Shown here: positions 47,101-50,338 of the stretch, one piece after another
Layout of the letters: each line of letters opens with the position of its first letter
How positions within the stretch are numbered: position 1 is the stretch's first letter
Assembly (NCBI RefSeq): GCF_032362555.1
Contig: NC_083527.1
Span: 7,564,001-7,628,000, forward strand
Length of the DNA: 64,000 nucleotides
Source: Amyelois transitella
Taxonomy: Eukaryota > Arthropoda > Insecta > Lepidoptera > Pyralidae
Reading direction: 5' to 3'
Translations under genes and position numbers: made by a program
Notes under the pieces: model-generated
What the model was told of the DNA's origin: nothing
Database searches by the model: none
What the model saw: the letters and a program-made list of their open reading frames with translations, nothing else

Positions 47101-47972
47101 ATACCAAGCAATGATACTGTGGAGCCTATCTAGGTATTTACACTCTTGAATTAACACATGAGAAAATATTTAATTGTTATGAAGGTGGCAGGTTTTTGTA
47201 GTTGGTTTCCTCATGTCAAATTAAACTGTATTTCTTATACCAACAAATAAAAAAATACAAGAAAAGGATATGGAGGATGCTTCACTTAACTCCACCGATA
47301 AGGGTTAGATCTTAAAAAGAAGCAGAAGAATTTTTCATAAATAAATGATTAGTAACCAATCCTTCAAACTTTATATTTTATTACTATTGAAAAAAGCTAT
47401 AACATTAACTTACTGGTGAAGAAAATCATATCACCTGCCATTCTGACTCACTTATGTGAGATCAAAATATTTACATCCTTATTTGTGAGCTTTACAGTTA
47501 ATAGACAATATTCTCATGATGAAATTACTTTTTCAAAATATTAATTACCAAGAGTGTGTTGGTATTAAAATTAGGCAACAATTTTGAAATCAAAACCATT
47601 GTCTGTAATAACAGAGAAGAGGGTACCTATGATGATTCTTGAAATTAAATTCTTATTAGAGTGAAATTTAATTATTAACAAAAATAATTTATGTAGGTTC
47701 ATTATTTTTGTTAATAAAATACCTATTGACCTATAAGCATTTCAACCTATCAATGTAAATTTTGCAAAAATAATTCAATTTAGATCTTTCATAAAGAAGT
47801 GTAGCATTTCTAAGGACATGAAAAGGGGTTGCAGGATAACTACAGGGCCAAGCAACATGCTTAAGAACTTAAGCTGTTGGTTACCAGGATGCGGCAGGGT
47901 AATGTTGGCCGAGGCAGCGCAGAGCAACGCGAGCAGCGCGCCGGCCGCCAGGCCCGCTCGCCCGGCCTTCAT
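4990..47972 (-). CDS. LRP1: LDL receptor-related protein, LRP1 type (57 exons, 3' part outside window)
   Basis: This is a giant endocytic receptor of the LDLR family, expected at the cell surface, where LDL-A clusters bind lipoproteins and proteases and beta-propellers release ligand at low pH. I joined 57 exons using GT donors and AG acceptors on the minus strand. All phases agree and sum to 9122 coding bases (about 3040 residues; vertebrate LRP1 is about 4500). Domain order is signal peptide, 3 LDL-A, EGF-EGF, propeller, EGF, propeller, EGF, 6 LDL-A, EGF-EGF, four propellers separated by EGFs, 9 LDL-A, EGF pair. The two-then-four propeller order and the short first LDL-A cluster favour LRP1 over megalin (LRP2), whose first cluster is longer. 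The last visible exon ends in phase 2 at a GTATGC donor, so the gene continues left of the window. Exons are strongly GC-rich against AT-rich introns. The individual blocks are listed separately with exon coordinates. Confidence 0.88.
5535..9309 (-). CDS. LRP1: LRP1 LDL-A cluster III (9 repeats)
   Basis: Seven exons: 9188-9309, 8538-8679, 7891-8120, 7292-7435, 6765-6937, 6036-6300 and 5535-5729. Repeats begin [24 protein letters not shown] (joined across exons 8538 and 8120), [42 protein letters not shown] and CARAQWRC, each with an SDE-type calcium end. Human LRP1 has ten here. The exon 6036-6300 linker holds three SPDPL repeats. Two donors in this block (at 8538 and 5535) are both GTACTG, which is unusual, but phase and protein both require them. 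Confidence 0.86.
6533..6720. repeat. Diverged two-copy tandem repeat, period about 91 bases
   Basis: Two copies in an LRP1 intron. The first contains ggagttggtccttcaagcc at 6547 and the second ggagtttgtccttgaagcc at 6638, and both end near ttggtac or taggtac. Many substitutions between the copies imply an old duplication. No function is visible. Confidence 0.7.
9421..9512 (+). repeat. Dispersed repeat family B, copy 1
   Basis: Contains gcttcgtgtaaaaacctgg, cacccaatccagg and tacatggtcaaaaaggcg. The same string order recurs at about 12082-12155, 17840-17935 and 43518-43600, all inside LRP1 introns. The family was not identified; it is probably a fragment of a longer retroelement or SINE. Confidence 0.65.
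9652..9793 (-). CDS. LRP1: LRP1 EGF repeat 10
   Basis: The exon encodes [21 protein letters not shown] and then [17 protein letters not shown], ending MPKDS. Acceptor GCCCCAG, donor GTAAATC. It separates propeller 6 from the third LDL-A cluster. Confidence 0.87.
10493..12991 (-). CDS. LRP1: LRP1 YWTD beta-propeller 6
   Basis: Five exons: 12889-12991, 12172-12302, 11659-11974, 11073-11277 and 10493-10679. Motifs include [75 protein letters not shown] and [20 protein letters not shown]. The 316-base exon 11659-11974 contains a long Ser/Thr/Asp/Gly-rich loop with a repeated DSTVG motif that breaks the usual blade length. Confidence 0.86.
12082..12155 (+). repeat. Dispersed repeat family B, copy 2
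   Basis: Shows ttgtgtaaaaacctgactca, cccaatcctggatcatggtc and gcaccccgggg, matching the other family B copies in order and spacing. Confidence 0.65.
12590..12835 (-). repeat. Dispersed repeat family A, degenerate copy
   Basis: On the minus strand it carries the family A landmarks in worn form: the ggaaccacacag end, ggatgtcc, the cttagtcgc block, gctatttggct-like sequence and acggggtagacagag. It lies in an LRP1 intron. Confidence 0.55.
13361..13638 (-). CDS. LRP1: LRP1 exon with end of propeller 5 and EGF repeat 9
   Basis: It starts by completing the ACC codon from 3.7 kb upstream ([13 protein letters not shown]). It then encodes a basic/alanine-rich strand ([19 protein letters not shown]) and the [19 protein letters not shown] with [15 protein letters not shown]. 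The preceding intron (13639-17299) is filled by repeats, including a foldback element and a decayed LINE. Confidence 0.83.
14321..14556 (+). repeat. 118-base tandem repeat, two copies
   Basis: Each copy starts ttcaagatgg, contains acaaaatggcggataa, cttaggtt or tttaggtt, catcaa-atgggtatcaaatg and ends near tagaatacaat. The copies start at 14321 and 14439. Partial homology extends upstream (gttcattatcattataaatt). It resembles a satellite-like or mobile-element terminal repeat and is non-coding. Confidence 0.8.
14628..15306. mobile_element. Foldback (long terminal inverted repeat) element
   Basis: About 14628-14813 is the near-perfect reverse complement of about 15121-15306. Landmarks are ccgtggggcacgtcaattg at the inner end of the left arm and caattgacgtgccccacgg on the right, and aggtaaaaaaact at 14641 matching agtttttttacct at 15281. 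Arms are at least 170 bases and the spacer about 300 bases. There is no coding capacity. It is a non-autonomous DNA element (MITE or foldback type) in the large LRP1 intron 13639-17299. No confident target-site duplication was seen. Confidence 0.85.
15490..17135 (+). pseudogene. Decayed LINE with reverse transcriptase fragment and 3' UTR
   Basis: Opposite in strand to LRP1. Recognisable RT blocks are [59 protein letters not shown] and FADDKSLIF. In-frame stops (for example after YLSDR at about 15887) and frame changes break it. Another frame piece is at 16200-16430 ([16 protein letters not shown]). A 3' UTR follows, ending in an attct microsatellite (ctattctattctattc near 17117), as in CR1-like elements. 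It is 5' truncated and differs from the intact LINE at the left edge. Confidence 0.85.
17300..19203 (-). CDS. LRP1: LRP1 YWTD beta-propeller 5
   Basis: Four exons: 19063-19203, 18455-18586, 17989-18117 and 17300-17585, with the final strand on the next exon (to 13638). Motifs are [67 protein letters not shown] and [12 protein letters not shown]. Exon 17989-18117 ends at GTTAGT, just before an in-frame TAG, and the join restores an AGC codon. Confidence 0.86.
17840..17935 (+). repeat. Dispersed repeat family B, copy 3
   Basis: Contains gtcgcttcgtgtaaaacctt, acacaatccaaggtcatggt and atcaccccggg. It lies between exons 17300-17585 and 17989-18117 of LRP1. Confidence 0.65.
19313..19477 (-). CDS. 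LRP1: LRP1 EGF repeat 8
   Basis: The exon encodes [20 protein letters not shown], which is the last propeller strand, followed by [17 protein letters not shown] and [14 protein letters not shown]. The exon bases are very GC-rich. Acceptor TTCTGCAG, donor GTATAG. Confidence 0.85.
19535..19690 (+). repeat. LINE 3' UTR fragment
   Basis: The sequence cattcatccacggttttga, gatattcaatgaaaatgctg, ttccgacgcg and gcgtgttgacgtca parallels the 3' UTR of the decayed LINE at about 16960-17070 (cattcgtccacgatttag, gacatccgatgaaaatgccg, tgttccgccgc). It is therefore a truncated copy of a related element. Confidence 0.6.
19919..21962 (-). CDS. LRP1: LRP1 YWTD beta-propeller 4
   Basis: Five exons: 21733-21962, 21208-21368, 20819-20946, 20427-20524 and 19919-20060. 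Blade motifs include [71 protein letters not shown] and [19 protein letters not shown]. It follows EGF 7 in phase 1. Confidence 0.86.
20130..20200 (+). repeat. 3' end fragment of a second LINE family
   Basis: Reads in frame as [18 protein letters not shown] followed by a tgtatgtatgta tail. The same C-terminal peptide and tail occur on the opposite strand at about 42000-42330, and a worn copy is at 24780-24860. This is the common carboxy end of a retroelement ORF2. Confidence 0.7.
22045..22136 (-). pseudogene. Duplicated partial EGF exon remnant
   Basis: In the intron immediately after LRP1 EGF exon 22137-22293, an 85-base segment (22045-22129) repeats the 3' part of that exon (22156-22240) at a 111-base offset with about a dozen changes. 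Read on the minus strand it encodes an EGF-like [20 protein letters not shown]. It has no acceptor, and reading through from the exon hits a TGA at once, so it is probably not expressed. Confidence 0.75.
22137..22293 (-). CDS. LRP1: LRP1 EGF repeat 7
   Basis: The exon starts [16 protein letters not shown] and encodes [34 protein letters not shown], a complete six-cysteine EGF. The donor is GTATGTGA. A diverged copy of the 3' part of this exon lies immediately downstream in the intron. Confidence 0.87.
22633..26437 (-). CDS. LRP1: LRP1 YWTD beta-propeller 3
   Basis: Five exons: 26265-26437, 25541-25745, 24882-25031, 23183-23262 and 22633-22790. Blades include [72 protein letters not shown] and [20 protein letters not shown]. 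Between the third and fourth of these exons lies a THAP transposon remnant and a SINE. Confidence 0.88.
23287..23475 (+). repeat. tRNA-derived SINE, copy with worn head
   Basis: Body and tail match, in the opposite orientation, the SINE at 33475-33686: ttctctgattggcc, ttatctatataagtattta, gatagtatctcgtaacac and aatctgtgtaatttgt. The head keeps only a B-box-like gccgaatcctggccagg. Confidence 0.7.
23485..24411 (+). mobile_element. THAP-domain DNA transposon remnant, copy 1
   Basis: Bounded by 16-base inverted ends (caataggctatttgac at 23485 and gtcaaatagcctattg ending at 24411). It contains an ATG frame at 23781 encoding a C2CH THAP finger start ([10 protein letters not shown], then [14 protein letters not shown]) that stops soon after, as in P-element-like transposases reduced by internal deletion. 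Two adjoining palindromes occur at 24014-24038 and 24036-24060. An inverted copy lies at 28389-29305. No target-site duplication is evident. Confidence 0.82.
24765..24865 (+). repeat. Worn LINE 3' end fragment
   Basis: Contains gtggaaagtggtaagatgaa, gtctctgcctactcctctgc and tttttgtatgtatg, the same order as the 20130-20200 fragment. It abuts LRP1 exon 24882-25031. Confidence 0.55.
25080..25270 (+). repeat. Probable dispersed repeat in LRP1 intron
   Basis: Contains aggggaggtgttataagg, tgtctgtctgtggcatcata and aaattggttgagccgtttaa. This type of sequence is common as a multi-copy element in insect genomes, but there is no second copy in this window, so the call rests on familiarity only. Confidence 0.4.
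25837..25951 (+). repeat. Dispersed repeat family A, 3' half copy
   Basis: Shows gggctagcaacctgtcacta, ttgaatctcaattg, gaacgtggcc and cgtaagggatatagacgtga, matching the 3' half of the full copies at 46656-46920 and 61882-62131. Confidence 0.7.
25975..26075 (+). repeat. Short 3' end repeat shared with 48540-48640
   Basis: Both places contain tttatttgacgtcaaccaat, then a caaaa- or caaacg-type stretch, gacaattatta or gtcaattatta, and an aataaaa tail. It is probably the 3' terminus of a LINE family whose upstream UTR is seen at 48460-48540. Confidence 0.6.
26621..26882 (-). CDS. LRP1: LRP1 EGF pair (repeats 5 and 6)
   Basis: One exon holds two EGF modules: [20 protein letters not shown] with CACPAPLL, then [14 protein letters not shown] with [18 protein letters not shown]. 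It ends ATPVLVYR, entering the next propeller in phase 2. A double EGF after the second LDL-A cluster matches LRP1. Confidence 0.87.
27179..27445 (-). repeat. 118-base tandem duplication of an LRP1 exon end and its donor
   Basis: Copies at 27179-27296 and 27297-27414, plus a third partial copy at 27415-27445, appear identical. The unit covers the last roughly 97 bases of exon 27348-27576, the GTGTGTAC donor and about 21 intron bases. It leaves a second, equivalent donor at 27229. Use of that donor would add 118 bases, shift the frame and meet a TGA. The identity of the copies implies a very recent event, or an assembly artefact. Confidence 0.88.
27348..31060 (-). CDS. LRP1: LRP1 EGF 4 and LDL-A cluster II (6 repeats)
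   Basis: Seven exons: 30880-31060 ([15 protein letters not shown] plus the start of the first LDL-A), 30550-30638, 30194-30277, 29631-29795, 28111-28276, 27800-27887 and 27348-27576. Several LDL-A repeats are split across exons and join correctly, for example CDGLK joined to DCVDGTDE. Acidic ends include [38 protein letters not shown] and [10 protein letters not shown]. Proline/threonine-rich linkers follow repeats 4 and 5. Vertebrate LRP1 has eight repeats in this cluster; I find six. The last exon carries a tandem duplication of its donor end. Confidence 0.86.
28389..29305 (-). mobile_element. THAP-domain DNA transposon remnant, copy 2 (inverted)
   Basis: Same 16-base inverted ends as copy 1, in the opposite orientation, 917 bases long. 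The minus strand has the THAP start near 29010, with changes (including a lost base) that break the frame. A perfect 17-base-arm palindrome is at 28780-28796 and 28802-28818, where copy 1 has different palindromes. It sits between LRP1 exons 28111-28276 and 29631-29795. Confidence 0.82.
29850..29968 (-). repeat. Dispersed repeat family A, partial copy
   Basis: Plus-strand text gtgacaggttgctagcctat, aagaatcccaagtttataag, cctatcccttagttgc and gtggtcctattcc is the reverse complement of the family A core. Confidence 0.65.
31238..34129 (-). CDS. LRP1: LRP1 YWTD beta-propeller 2
   Basis: Six exons: 33955-34129, 33345-33442, 32865-33000, 32158-32304, 31636-31757 and 31238-31369. Blade motifs are [67 protein letters not shown] and [14 protein letters not shown]. 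The first exon has an Ala/Asp-rich loop ([18 protein letters not shown]) that may be a lineage-specific insertion. Confidence 0.87.
33475..33686 (-). repeat. tRNA-derived SINE with intact A and B boxes
   Basis: Read on the minus strand, the head looks like a tRNA: an A-box TGGCGCATCGGTAG (33661-33674) and a B-box GGTTCGAATCC (33621-33631), about 30 bases apart. A tRNA-unrelated body and a tail ending ctgtgtaatttgtcccgtg follow. The tail also occurs at 23287-23475. It is not a functional tRNA, because the anticodon arm does not pair convincingly and there is no proper acceptor stem. Confidence 0.8.
34521..34656 (-). CDS. LRP1: LRP1 EGF repeat 3
   Basis: This single exon begins [17 protein letters not shown] and ends [16 protein letters not shown], a typical LRP EGF spacer between propellers. 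The acceptor reads CCCTTAG and the donor GTGAGTG. It follows propeller 1 in phase 0 and leaves in phase 1. Confidence 0.87.
35076..37382 (-). CDS. LRP1: LRP1 YWTD beta-propeller 1
   Basis: Five exons (37247-37382, 36914-37026, 36382-36541, 35770-35995, 35076-35252) encode a six-bladed LDL-receptor class B propeller. Blade motifs include [24 protein letters not shown] and the strong [18 protein letters not shown]. The last blade is divergent, with a basic/alanine-rich stretch. Junction phases are 2, 1, 2 and 0, and all are consistent. Confidence 0.85.
35525..35698 (-). repeat. Dispersed repeat family A, partial copy
   Basis: Contains ttgagattctaatagtgaca, agaatcccaagcttattaat, cttagtcgccttttatgaca and ccatgggaaaaagtg. 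It lies between LRP1 exons 35076-35252 and 35770-35995. Confidence 0.65.
37743..38200 (-). CDS. LRP1: LRP1 EGF repeats 1 and 2
   Basis: Two exons, 38075-38200 and 37743-37865, each encode one six-cysteine EGF module. The first has a compact N-terminal half and then [16 protein letters not shown]. The second starts [11 protein letters not shown], a calcium-binding EGF signature, and continues [17 protein letters not shown]. The EGF pair before the first propeller is the arrangement expected for LRP1. Confidence 0.87.
37967..38020. other. Perfect 16-base inverted repeat in an LRP1 intron
   Basis: gtttctcacctaaaat at 37967-37982 and its exact reverse complement at 38005-38020, with a 22-base loop. 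It lies in the intron between the two first EGF exons. In the LRP1 transcript it would form a stem that carries a decoy donor sequence (AGGTGAGA). It may be a small foldback element remnant. Confidence 0.7.
38532..39750 (-). CDS. LRP1: LRP1 LDL-A cluster I (3 repeats)
   Basis: Three exons, 39601-39750, 39092-39223 and 38532-38681, encode one LDL-A repeat each, all in phase 1. Each has six cysteines and an acidic calcium-binding end ([30 protein letters not shown]). The third carries a longer insert before its third cysteine ([10 protein letters not shown]). Vertebrate LRP1 has two repeats here, so three is one more than that form. The first exon begins with a Gly/Glu/Ala-rich stretch joined to the signal peptide exon. 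Confidence 0.88.
39787..40490 (+). repeat. Dispersed non-autonomous element
   Basis: Begins attataaagaggaaaacttt and gtttgtttggttg, contains ctcaaaaactactgaaccga, and ends cgtgcgaagccggggcgggt cgctagt. The start and end strings are familiar from a very abundant arthropod repeat. There is no open frame of note. The family name was not assigned. Confidence 0.55.
42000..42330 (-). pseudogene. Decayed 3' end of a LINE ORF2
   Basis: The minus strand encodes the characteristic C-terminus [20 protein letters not shown], then (after a frameshift) [20 protein letters not shown] and [18 protein letters not shown], then DRGK and a broken SAY-SGKEA end. The fragment is 5' truncated and frame-broken. It is the same family as 20130-20200. 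Confidence 0.78.
42688..42835 (-). repeat. Dispersed repeat family A, partial copy
   Basis: Shows cttgcgggataggcggagcc, gttgccagcccatcgcctaa, cccttagtcgccttttacga and catccatgggaaagagatgg, the reverse complement of family A, lacking the middle palindromic part. Confidence 0.7.
43518..43600 (+). repeat. Dispersed repeat family B, copy 4
   Basis: Contains gccgcttcgtgtagaaacct, acttacccaatacaagg and cgtggtcaaaaagcgcac. Located in LRP1 intron 1. Confidence 0.65.
46376..46475 (-). other. GC-rich, coding-like island in LRP1 intron 1
   Basis: On the minus strand a short frame reads [20 protein letters not shown] and [16 protein letters not shown], then a stop. Composition and the absence of stops in the GC-rich part look like a coding exon, but there is no clear acceptor and an upstream in-frame TAA lies close by. 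I do not recognise the peptide. It could be a relic of a retrocopy, a nested gene exon or chance. Confidence 0.3.
46656..46920 (+). repeat. Dispersed repeat family A, full-length copy
   Basis: About 265 bases from gtgccgtatggttcccggca to tagacgtgaccatatatatg. In order: agaatagaaccactcc, tcccatggatgtcgtaaaag, gcgactaagggataggctta, ggcgatgggctagcaacctg, tcactatttaaatctcaatt, ccaaatagctgagcgtggcc, and cagtcttttcaggactg (a short palindrome), then taccccgcaagggatataga. The tail is a tatgtatgta microsatellite. The short, tailed and dispersed character suggests a SINE, but no A/B box was found. Confidence 0.75.
47885..47972 (-). CDS. LRP1: LRP1 exon 1: start codon and signal peptide
   Basis: The ATG at 47972 opens a classic secretory leader: a basic start (MKAGRAG), a hydrophobic Ala/Leu core and a small-residue cleavage site (CAASA), followed by the mature start NITLPHPG. 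The exon ends in phase 1 at a GTAACC donor, and the next exon is 8.1 kb away. The bases just upstream on the minus strand read TTGCTGCAG then AGATG, which is a possible 3' splice site two bases before the ATG. The 5' UTR may therefore lie on a separate upstream exon that I cannot place. Confidence 0.85.
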
Positions 47973-48454
47973 CTCTGCAGCAATGTTTATCTTCCCCAGC
48001 TCATCACTGTCCTGACCAAATTACTGTCCGATGCACACCTCTCAAGGTTTCTTTCTTGTTAATTTGTACTAGTATTTTAACGCGGAGATTACAACCCTTA
48101 TTTGATGCGAACGTATTACGGTGACCCCAGAATAAAAAATGAAATTTGTTGCACGATATTTATTTCATTACGCTTTACATCCCTAAAAACACACTATTGA
48201 TAAGATGAAAATATTATCAATAAACTCAATCAGTAATGACCATTTCAAACTCGAAATAAATTACGAAATTATTTGTTTTTCACAAACGCCGCACGCACCA
48301 CTTATCAATCTAAGTTGCGCCGCGCGAATGAATGAACGAAATGAATGATGAGAAATACGAATACAAACAAAGGATAGGTGGGTGACAGGCACGCTACACT
48401 AGTTACAAAGAACTCTCGTCCTTTAGAATAGAAAGAGTAGTTGTGAAGTTGACG

Positions 48455-48650
48455 TTGTTGAAGAAAATACTGCAGTACAGTTTGTTACCGCTTTTGCTCT
48501 GACGCTTTGGAAGCGGCAGTAAACTTAGTTATAAGTAATTTATTTGACGTCAACCAATGTTGTGAAACAAAATGATAATATGTCAATTATTATGTGATAT
48601 TGAAGTATCACATAATATTAAATAAAAGTTTTTAATTTGAATTTGAACTA
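48455..48650 (+). repeat. LINE 3' UTR fragment between LRP1 and NDUFB3
   Basis: Contains tactgcagtacagtttgtta, cgctttggaagcggcagt, tttatttgacgtcaaccaat and an aataaaag end. The cgctttggaagcgg string also occurs in the decayed LINE 3' UTR (about 17070), and the second half in 25975-26075. Confidence 0.6.
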
Positions 48651-48652
48651 CG

Positions 48653-48757
48653 ATGAATTTAACGTTAACGTTGCCAAGTAATCAACAAAGTATAATCGCT
48701 ATAGAATGGTATAAAGGCATAGGTAAAGAATGCGTTAACTTATTGCAAGTATTCGCG
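48653..48757 (+). other. Possible short first exon or small ORF, unknown
   Basis: An ATG at 48653 opens MNLTLTLPSNQQSIIAIEWY and KGIGKECVNLLQVFA, up to a good GTGAGC donor at 48758; unspliced it stays open for 73 codons. Joining this donor to the AG before the NDUFB3 start would put NDUFB3 out of frame, so it is not an N-terminal extension of that gene. It might be an upstream ORF, the first exon of another gene, or chance. Confidence 0.25.
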
Positions 48758-49111
48758 GTGAGCCAGAAGTTTGCTTATTTATTTATAAATGAGTCTATCA
48801 ACCACTTTAGGTATGCGAACCACCGATCTATTTGTCATCCGTCTCTGTCAGTCCGTCCGTCAAAATATTCTTGAACTGTCATTGAACTACGAATGCGAAA
48901 CTTTTGATATTATTGGTTCTTGTCCGAAATAATTGATATATTTTAATAAGGTATTTAAACATTACTTTTTTATACAATCAAATATAATACAATCATGATT
49001 TTCAATAAGTATAATAGGAAAGTTATGTAATAATATATAGGTTATGTTGTTAGCTCTGTATCTTCTTTAGATCATTCTTGTGTGATCATAACATTATACT
49101 ATTTATCAGAA

Positions 49112-49729
49112 ATGGGCGGTCACCACGAAGCTCCGTACAAAATACCGCCTTACACGCAGTTCACAGCGAAGGGGATCCCACAGCTCGAAGAGCTACAGTC
49201 GGCGCTCGCCAAAAGAGGACTTAAGGACCCCTGGATCAGGTATATCTTGATTTTTCACTAATCAATGGTTGAAATTTCTTTAATAAGTACCAATTCTCAG
49301 CAGTTAACTGGTGTTTGTGTCTGTCTGGTCTGTGTGCTAAATGATTATGGCCAGTGTAGCTTTTCAACATACCTTTGCTGTCCCTGGTTCCAATGGAAAG
49401 CCCAGATGAGACCTAATTGAAGTTCATGAATAACCTCACTGACCCTGGGATCAAACTCAAAGCCTTGAAACTCAAATGCATTCATTCTAGGTTCAAAGAT
49501 CTTTATTTATCTCAGTCTTTGGTTGAGAAAAAAATTAAGTTACAGCGTAGGTATTTCTTTTAGAAATGAAGCTTGGCGATACGACCCGGGCTGGGGCACC
49601 CGACTGCAGCGTGCCAGAAAATTTTTCTTCAAGGGGTTCTCCATTGGCCTGGCGCTGACTGTCGTCACAGTTGGTCTGGAGAAGGCGTTTGGCGGAGATG
49701 ATGGCCATGGTCACGGAGACCACCATTGA
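49112..49729 (+). CDS. NDUFB3: NADH:ubiquinone oxidoreductase subunit B3 (complex I B12)
   Basis: Two exons, 49112-49239 and 49564-49729, encode 97 residues (human form 98). It is an accessory subunit of the membrane arm of mitochondrial complex I. The sequence MGGHHEAPYKIPPYTQF, KRGLKDPWIRNEAWRYDPGW is the family signature, followed by FFFKGFSIGLALTVVTVGLE, one membrane helix, and a short His/Gly/Asp tail (GHGHGDHH). The first exon ends in phase 2 at AG|GTATAT. The start has a tttatcag immediately before it, so an upstream 5' UTR intron is possible. Confidence 0.95.
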
Positions 49730-49837
49730 TCTCATGAACTGGAGCTGGTAGACTATAGATGATGTTTGTTAAATGTTGGTTTAATTTATTGCAATTTGTA
49801 TTTGTGTTCTTGGTTGAAATTTGTTATTTTGGCCTTG

Positions 49838-49843
49838 AATAAA
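49838..49843 (+). terminator. Poly(A) signal of NDUFB3
   Basis: AATAAA lies 109 bases after the NDUFB3 stop, followed by a T-rich stretch (tatattttttttttg) that fits a downstream element. Confidence 0.65.
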
Positions 49844-50216
49844 TGGTCTCCATATATTTTTTTTTTGTAACATTGTCCCTTGTGTAACCAATCAATAATT
49901 TTAAGTCCTTTACTGCAAGGCTTGTGAATTAAAATTAATGAAAGCATTAAAAATACTGTTTACATGCTGTGAAATGATTAGGCTTATTACTGTCTGCCTG
50001 CGTGCCTAACTAGTGCTTCCTTTTTAGTCGCCATAGTGCATATTTACTGCGCTGTTTCTTAATCAAAACTTGGTGTTCTAAAAGAGATTTAACAGAGCCA
50101 TGTAAGCCCATACATATGTATGTAGAATTGATTCACCAAAGTGTTATAAATAAGAATTCTGTTACATCTGAGACAGTTAGCAGCAAAATAAAGAGATTTA
50201 AATGACTTTCAATATT

Positions 50217-50222
50217 TTTAAT
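50217..50222 (-). terminator. Possible Rae1 poly(A) signal (variant ATTAAA)
   Basis: ATTAAA on the minus strand, about 117 bases after the Rae1 stop. No canonical AATAAA was found nearer, so this variant is the best candidate. Weak evidence. Confidence 0.35.
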
Positions 50223-50338
50223 CAACATCAAGTCTTTACAAGAGCATCCAATACTTCACATTAAACTTATTAACAGTTATAACAACACAGTCAAGACACA
50301 GCGATCCTTTTGGTTTGTATTCGTTCCCGCCCGAACAT

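Larger units (their letters stand above)
39751..47884 (-). other. LRP1 intron 1 (8.1 kb): repeats and unassigned sequence
   Basis: Holds an AT-rich dispersed element (39787-40490), family A pieces (40580-40664, 42688-42835, 46656-46920), a LINE 3' fragment (42000-42330), a family B copy (43518-43600) and small worn fragments. Between about 44250 and 46500 are GC-richer islands without repeat hallmarks (near 44270-44400, 44930-45050, 45480-45960, 46380-46450), which could be regulatory. I see no LRP1 exon here. Confidence 0.6.
47973..49111. promoter_or_regulatory. Shared upstream region of LRP1 and NDUFB3
   Basis: The 1.1 kb between the two divergent start codons must hold both promoters. It also includes a LINE 3' end fragment (about 48455-48650), which narrows the promoter-bearing parts to roughly 47973-48450 and 48770-49110. 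No clear TATA box could be assigned. A short ATG frame at 48653 is treated separately. Confidence 0.5.

Noticed and set aside
4990..47972. Megalin (LRP2) as the identity of the large gene
   Set aside because: The first LDL-A cluster has three repeats, not about seven, and the two-then-four propeller order fits LRP1. A definite answer needs the 3' part and a phylogeny.
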